Shown here one piece after another: positions 57,621 through 64,000 of a stretch of DNA of 64,000 nucleotides. The stretch lies in the NCBI GenBank assembly GCA_019055375.1, contig JAHQIW010003823.1, positions 1 through 64,000 of the forward strand, written 5' to 3'. The stretch is from Parelaphostrongylus tenuis (lineage: Eukaryota > Nematoda > Chromadorea > Rhabditida > Metastrongylidae). Numbering within the stretch: the first letter of the stretch is position 1; each line of letters opens with the position of its first letter. Made by a program: the position numbers and the translations under genes. The notes under the pieces are model-generated. The model worked only from the letters and a program-made list of their open reading frames with translations. It ran no database searches and was not told where the DNA came from.

Positions 57621-60137
57621 TAATATTTGTTATAACACTTCTTAAGTTAGCATTCTCACATTAAACTACTCTGAACTCACATGGTAGCATTTTTGAGGAG
57701 GTAAAGCATCTCTAAATAATGGGTTTTTTTAACAGGTCTTGTTAGAGAGTAAGAACACAAATGGTATTTGCAACCAACAATTGGCGTATTGAATGGTACG
57801 CTGTTCAAAAAGTCTATACTTTGTAATGGTATAAAGAAAATTTATTTCTGGAAGAGTGGGACACTGGTGATGTAGGTGTAATGGAAGAGACTTTCAATTC
57901 TGGAATATGTACTGTTTTTCTAATACATTTGTAAACGAGCAAATGTGGGGTATTTTTGTCTCGAAAGTTTTCAAAACTCAGAATTTTTTTATAAGTGATT
58001 CAGATATCGCTTCGCCCTCACTTTCCGAGTTCTGGCGCATCGCTTATCAGTAAAAATGATATAAGTGCTTAATAGTTCCACGCTTTCTTCAGACAATTTT
58101 ACATATATCTCTTCGTTCATCCGGGATCCTCTGCCAAGATTTTTAGACCGGATAGCCAATTTTAAAAGCGCACCTAACTGTGAGAAGGCCTAGAAGCGCA
58201 CTAACAGTTATCTGAGAATTCCAGAGAGAATTGTGCGTTATTAGCGCTCAACTTGTTAATAAGGAAGATTGTGTACTCAAATCGCGTACTGCTCGAACTT
58301 TAAACGATCTGAATGATAAGGAGACAACTCCCATGAAATAAGGAGATTTAGGACCTGCGTGAAGACACCACGTTTGGGTAATAGATCGAAGACCGACGTT
58401 CACTGAAACTCCGCATGACTGCTGTAAACTATCTTGCGGGCTATACTTTTCTAAGAACTTGGGCTAATTCAAATTACTTATTATCATTATAATCTGCTTT
58501 GAATGATGCCTAAGTAATTATTAAAGATCATATAAATCGCACGACTTTTTGACTTTTACTATGAGACGATATTTGACAACGACGTAAGGATTTTCACACC
58601 AATATTCATCAGCTCAACGATTGTCCCCTGCTCTACAAAAACTCTATTGCTATCTCATCTGCAGTGCAAAAGCAGAGCTTCATTACCATCATTATCGCAA
58701 ATTAGACCCGACAAGGACATCATCTCGCCAATGCATTTCACCCCTACATTGTAGTTAATTACGAAGTCGTGTGCGGTTATATAGATGGCATCGGTATTTG
58801 TTGTTAACTCGTGTAAAATCACCATTTTGCTGATAACAATCGTCATTCTTTCTCCTATCTACCGGTCAGGTTTTACTATAGTTAAGCACCTAAACGAAAC
58901 GGAATGAAGGATGGTATTCCGAGTACATTAGAGGACTGAGCTAACACAAAAAAAAAAACTGGAAGGGCTGAAAACAACCTTGTTTTTCGACCATCTCTCC
59001 AAAAAATTTGCCGTAAGTGGGACAGCTGTTATTGTTAATCCATACCAAGTATAGGCGACCACTTATTAGGTGTAATCGACGACAGCTGAACCACAGTGAC
59101 GGTTTAATGGACTTTACGGATGGTGACAAATTTGTTCTTGAGTCAGACTACACCCACTTTGTTGGTTCCACCTTGATAAGCATAAAAAACTACAGTTCTT
59201 AACCTCAGCGAGGACTCCTTCCCCTACACAAAAACCTGCACACAGTTTTGCAAAACCTATGATTTCTAAGTTTGTCGGCATGATGCACAACCTGACGAAT
59301 TTTCATCGCATTTGATCGCTTGCCACTAAGCTTTATTTAGAAATGGTACTGGATTTTCGGTCCACATCCATGAACAGGTGAACACTCACATCGATACGGC
59401 GGAACATTAACGGACGCCCAACCTTGTAACAATTCAATTCACAAGCGATAGCTTGCAAAATTGCTTATCAAGCTCCTTGAATACAAAAAACAACAAACAA
59501 AGTACCTTAATTACTTCTACCAAGTGCTAGGAAATACGTATAAATATCAATATTATTAATATCAATACGCATTAATTTTTTTCAGTAATCATGTACATGA
59601 ATTTAGATGGTAACAACTAGTAAATTACTATACGATTCAAAAACGAAACATAAGACTTCACCACGAACAACGATCGTCTTTGGAGTATCAATAAAACATC
59701 TCCAGTGTACCAAGAATCACATCATATGGAATAGCCCAGTAAAACAATGATATGACCGGCAAAAGAGGATAGCAATTCATCAGTGTCCCGTCAAATCCTA
59801 CCTCAGGATGCAAAGCTCTTAACGCTAAGATCATTTTTTAAATCGGGACAGAACCTTAAACTCACATAGAGTTACACTAGAAAAAAAGACAATGGATTAT
59901 GTACTACTGTAAATGCAAAACTCTATCATTAATCACGATAAACCTTCACTTTTCGGAAATTAGGTGACACGTCAGTACCGGATTACTAAGGTTGATACGT
60001 CAGAAAGACGCCTTAATAGAGTTATGAATGCGAAAGGGAAACAAATATGATGGAGCAAGATGATGAGCTTCAATACTATATGTAGTAGTTCTATGGCGAA
60101 TTTCCAAACAAACAAGGCAACAAAACTCAAATCCTTT
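57621..60137. other. Intergenic, one unexplained open frame
   Basis: No clear gene. The minus-strand frame 58655-58846 reads 63 residues (..LHELTTNTDAIYITAHDF..) whose THR/Asn-Ala-hydrophobic pattern faintly recalls the start of M1 aminopeptidases, but no neighbouring exon or zinc site was found. Confidence 0.35.
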
Positions 60138-61122
60138 TTACGGTCGAGGGCTCGTGCACGGAGTAAGAAGCTCCGGAGTGTTTGGGAACATGAGATCTTC
60201 ACTTCCAATCAGTGGTGAGCAGTGGAACTCCAAAGAAGGATTAACATTAGGATGTACCTCACTTTCTATTTCCTTTAATTTCGATGGAGGCGAATCGACG
60301 GCAGTTAGTGGCCCGCCCTCTAACGCCAACTGTGGACTCGGATATGTAAGTACACCCGGCTGCTGCGCACCACCAATCAACATTCGATCAGTATAGTCGC
60401 CAAAAGTCGCGGTGCTATTCTTATTGACGTCTTGATGCTTTTCATTTTGTTGATGTTCCACTTCGTCGTCAACGTCCAAAGTCTGTAACTGACAATATAT
60501 GAGTTCGTATTAATTTTTACATAGTGCAACAGTAAGGAAGACGGATCATAGAGAGCACGGCGTTAATAAACCTATTGAGGATGTGCTATGCATTCAACTT
60601 CGTCTTGCAGAGGTAGAGGTACTCTTGGTCAATCGACTGACTTATGGTGGCCTACTGATATACTAAATAAGTGTTTTCATCCTTCTAAACCTGTTTTGCC
60701 CTACTTCGCAGACCACAGAGAAACGCAGGGGATGATTTACACCAAATCAAGTTACAGAGATCCAGCATTTTCCAAACAATGTCTATTTATAGACCAACAT
60801 TATCACAATCATGATTGTCTAAAGCATTGGGATCCCCATCATCTACATCTAAAACCTACACTAACTATCCCAATGAGTTTTACGAATATAACAGAAATCT
60901 GATGGCGCATTTCAAAAGAAGTAATCGTTCAGTTCTGTAAGAGAACATACAAATCTGAAAGCTCAAAAACATTTGAGCATTTTATGTCTTTTTCAATTTT
61001 GCATCTTTTTTTCGAGATTCTCATTCACTCACATCAAACATGTTGAAGTCCCAGTGGCCTCCTAGAATATCGCGACAGCCTTCGAAACCCAAATCGACTC
61101 CGTTCAGATATTCTTGGAAATC
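60138..61122 (-). CDS. Unrecognised acidic Ser/Pro-rich protein, last two exons
   Basis: Exons on the minus strand are 61033-61122 (30 codons) and 60138-60482 (114 codons plus stop), both phase 0. The acceptors CGTTTAG and GTTACAG and the donor GTGAGT are normal. Exon 1 reads DFQEYLNGVDLGFEGCRDIL then GGHWDFNMFD; exon 2 starts TLDVDDEVEHQQNEKHQD and ends with Pro/Ser-rich blocks such as GGPLTAVDSPPSKLKEIE and TPELLTPCTSPRP. Acidic-aromatic patches next to Pro/Ser stretches are common in transcription-factor activation domains, but no DNA-binding domain is visible here and I do not recognise the family. Upstream exons are missing: either beyond the window end or hidden in the repeats at 61440-64000. 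Confidence 0.6.
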
Positions 61123-61308
61123 CTAAACGAACTAATAAAATATCAGTGATATTACACTAGCAACGATAACGAAGTAATACGCTTAAATACGCATTCAATT
61201 AATCTCCAACTTCACACTCATTTTTCACAGTGAAAAAATACTATTTCCTCTTTGAGACGTTAACTTACAAATGGGATATGATCTATTAATATTAATTAAT
61301 ATTATATA

Positions 61309-61315
61309 TTATTAC

Positions 61316-61372
<57 letters not shown>

Positions 61373-61375
61373 TGC
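61309..61375. repeat. (TTA)n microsatellite
   Basis: About 20 TTA/ATT units with one TTACTA break at each end. Confidence 0.95.
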
Positions 61376-61439
61376 CATTATTGTTTTTATTGACATGCAC
61401 AATCATTTATTTACTTACAGAGCTCGTTAATCATTTTAC

Positions 61440-61725
61440 TAGATTTCTACGGTGAGGGTCCCAGAACTTCTAGCATTCGATTCATTTCCTTGCATTCATT
61501 GCTCCAAAAATCTTCGAACATTTCGCGTAACGTTTCGGGTGTGCTTATATATTTTGCCCTCTACATCGATGTAGAATAGTGACAGAGACGACTCTTGTAA
61601 TCTTGAGGCAGCCGAGCTAGAGCGTTCCGTAAGGTGTTCACTTACTGACTGCAACAGATGTTCGGGTAGGGGGTACAACCAGCATCATGCTTTCTGCTAG
61701 CTTGAGTCACTAATGACCACTTATC
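61440..61725 (-). repeat. SINE-2 copy, minus strand
   Basis: AGAACTTCTAGCATTCGATTC, ATGTAGAATAGTGACAGAG, TTGTAATCTTGAGGCAGCCG and GTTCGGGTAGGGGGTACAACC in SINE-2 order. Confidence 0.6.
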
Positions 61726-61839
61726 CCCCCTCAAATACAACCTGTATGAAAAAGCCAACATGGAAGGAACGTCAAGAGTGGATACAAAGACCCAGATATT
61801 ATCATTGGCACATTCTAATCGATAAAAGAAAGCTGCAAA

Positions 61840-62590
61840 AACGAATATTCAAGTTGAAACAAATAATCTGAATATTACATATCCAACGAGACAAAGGATC
61901 CGAACTTCCGACCTACGTCAACGATCGAAAATCAGAGACGCCGTTCTACACGCCAGGATATCGAAAATAAGGTGGGCCGGACACGTGATGCGCTTCAACG
62001 ACAACCGATGGACGAGAGCCGTTACCGACTGGATTCCTCGGGACGTCAAGCGCTCTAAAGGAAGACCACTGACCCGTTGGTCCGATTTCTTCACGAAAGC
62101 GATGGAAGAAAGATATGATGCTCAGCGAATTCCTAGAGCAAGGAGGACCCACTGGGCTACTCTTGCACGCGATAGGGAAAAATGGAAGAGTTGCTGGTAC
62201 CCGCTCGAGTCACTCGACGATCAACGGGACGACAGGTGATACATATCCAACGATGTTGAGCTATATGCAAAATTTTGAACATCAGACCGAAATCGAATCC
62301 GCATTTCACCCTTCCCGAGGTAAATTAAGAATTCTTGCTGTTCACATACATATCCAATATCTGTCAAAGTAACTAGGTTCAAAGTCGATTTGTGCTTAAC
62401 AGCCAAAGTGTTGACAATTGGTTGCTAACAGATCGATTGTTGTGTCATAGAAAGACGGTAGCAGAATAGGAGACTTGGCAGTGCAGTTGTTATCGCACGC
62501 TCCGGAAAGGGTGAAATGCGAGGGTTCGATTTCCGTTTAAGGTTCGAAGTTTTGCATATCTCTCAACATCTATGGGTATATCATCATAAT
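61840..62590. mobile_element. Family F element carrying an RTE insertion
   Basis: The left arm starts at CATATCCAACGA (61877), is split by the RTE piece, and resumes at 62241 (CGATGTTGAGCTATATGC, ACCGAAATCGAATCCGC). The right arm at 62470-62575 has GGCAGTGCAGTTGTTATCGC, GGGTTCGATTTCCG and GCATATCTCTCAACATC. The arms carry the same reversed tRNA-like signals as at 33283. Confidence 0.6.
61890..62239 (+). mobile_element. 5'-truncated RTE insertion with 14-bp target duplication
   Basis: TACATATCCAACGA occurs exactly at 61876-61889 and 62240-62253. Between them are 350 bases of the RTE C-terminal coding region, open to RARRTHWATLARDREKWKSC then WYPLESLDDQRDDR and TGA (62237-62239). The insertion ends at, or one base after, the stop codon, so this element has practically no 3' untranslated region. 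Over the shared 270 bases it differs from 3241-4537 at about two sites. Confidence 0.88.
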
Positions 62591-63221
62591 ATCACACCAC
62601 CGCTGAAAAAGTGGTTAGATATCGTTTTCTTGCTGACCACATATTTGAACATTAATTTTGTATATGAATTAAGAGAAAACTAGACAAACGATAGCAAACA
62701 CGATAAAAATTCAAAGGATAAAAATCTTGTTGAGATTTGAAGTCAATAATGAACCATGATGGATTTTCAAATAATTTAGGAAGGTTCAAAATTTGATTGG
62801 TACTATATCACAACAAAGGAACAGCATGAATAAAAAGCATCATCACTATCGCCTTCCACAATGGTTTTCAGGTGGGCACAAACCAACCTGTGAAAACTGC
62901 CTTTCAAGTGAAGGTGATAAAGTGATCGAGGGCGACAGCGATGTAGCAGGTGTCTCAAAAATAAATATTGATAGAACGTTCCAGATGACTACTGTTAAAT
63001 GTTAAACAATTACCTTAAAGTAAATATTCATAATTATAATGGAGATAATCGACAAAGCATCTCCCATACAGATTCTAGTTTTTACAAACACAAATGCACT
63101 TTGATTGGGAAACTGGTAAAGAAAATATTGACTACGATTTTTGTTCCATTTCTTCGTAAATGATCCTTAAGAGTAAGGTGTTTGAAACGGTTGCTTCAAA
63201 TAAATTGGAAACAAAATTGCA

Positions 63222-63952
63222 GGTTCTTTTCTGTTAGAAGGAAACAAATGAAGAAACGACCCTTTTCTCTGGACAAGAACTTTCCATAATAGTGTTGGTA
63301 ATCATTCAAAGGCTCAAATCTCAAGCTACTAAGCTAAGCGCTCGTTACTTGAAAAGACCTTTCTATAAAACTGAGCATTCGAAATGAAACTGTGTCTCAA
63401 AGCCGCCGCGCGCATTCACTATTACTTTGCAGGAAGTAAGAAAAGCACATGATCGTGCAGAGGAACTTGTAGTATTACAGTCATATGTTCTATCTGGACT
63501 TTCTTCAAAAAGCGGCGAAAAACCCTAGATAAATAACAAAAACCGTATTCCACATATCGTGCTGACACGATTTATTGATCGCGCCATCGATATCACGACC
63601 AGCACACACACTAGCCGACATGTAAAGGCTCCAAATGTGTGAAACTCAATCTTATTTTCCCTGCTACAGTGCAGTGAAACGGTCTTTTCGGAAAATGAGC
63701 ACAGCGTTGTATTCGAGGAAATTTTCGCTATCGAATGGTTACTAGTAGTCGAAAGGTAGAGGAGCCCTGTCCTGCGAGAAATAAGGTGTGTGGAACATAA
63801 ATGTTTCCTTTTTGCTATGGCGTTGTAAAAAGCCTTTCAAAAAACCGTAAAATGGCGCAGTAACTCAAGATCGAAGCTTTAAAAAGATTACTGAAACTTT
63901 GCTCAGCAAAACAGGTCGTTTCTTCATTTATTCCCGTCTGACAGAAAAGAAC
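63222..63952. mobile_element. Inverted-repeat element, family R, copy 5 (731 bp)
   Basis: It starts GGTTCTTTTCTGTTAGAAGG and ends with the inverse CGTCTGACAGAAAAGAACC. The arms (TTGGTAATCATTCAAAGGCTC near 63297 against GAAGCTTTAAAAAGATTACTG near 63873) mirror each other. The block AATGAGCACAGCGTTG at 63695 is shared with copy 2. Confidence 0.75.
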
Positions 63953-64000
63953 CAATTTACACTCAAAGACGACTAAAAAAGGTGCATCAAAAGAGATTTG

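Noticed and set aside
58655..58846. Aminopeptidase-like frame on the minus strand
   Set aside because: Only a faint resemblance over 30 residues; no zinc motif and no adjoining exon.
62793..63005. 70-residue frame with HKPTCENCLSSEGDK
   Set aside because: A TTTTCAG precedes part of it, but a single Cys pair is not a domain and no other exon was found.

Overview
The window looks like a multicellular nematode genome, most likely a clade V (strongylid/hookworm-like) parasite. Genes are split into many short exons with nematode-type acceptors (TTTCAG), one intron is only 45 bases, and two genes have a TTTTAG/TCTTCAG acceptor 2-3 bases before the ATG, as expected for spliced-leader trans-splicing. 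DNA between and inside genes is packed with short interspersed elements, inverted-repeat elements and pieces of RTE and mariner transposons. The species itself cannot be read from the sequence.

Layout. 1-7,400: no host gene; inverted-repeat elements, tRNA-derived repeats, a 1.3-kb piece of an RTE reverse transcriptase, and two intact-looking hammerhead ribozymes inside repeat elements (4618-4660 and 7282-7326). 7,981-31,071 (+): a non-NMDA ionotropic glutamate receptor of about 880 residues, rebuilt here as 24 exons with compatible phases, its introns filled with repeats. It carries a lysine at the pore Q/R position, one in-frame TAG, and one exon whose acceptor lacks AG. 31,072-36,900: repeats, a dead mariner with a human-Hsmar1/MADE1-like end and a foldback element nested in it. 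36,905-37,727 (+): a three-exon gene fragment with an in-frame TGA, weakly resembling the peroxin PEX13. 39,059-40,249 (-): complete ribosomal protein eL14 gene in three exons. 40,500-42,730: a cluster of three SINE families. 43,490-55,735 (+): the exon-junction-complex protein CASC3/Barentsz/MLN51, about 13 exons with two possible last exons. 60,138-61,122 (-): last two exons of an unrecognised acidic, Ser/Pro-rich protein. 61,400-64,000: repeats, including a 350-base RTE insertion with a clean 14-base target duplication.

The genes do not form a pathway; they are unrelated neighbours. The most unusual content is the mobile DNA: two unrelated families of short elements with inverted terminal arms that carry minimal hammerhead ribozymes with palindromic stem III (CACGUG and CGCGCG). 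In one family the ribozyme lies in both arms in opposite orientation. Three copies keep all core bases and a paired stem I; the rest are at different stages of decay.
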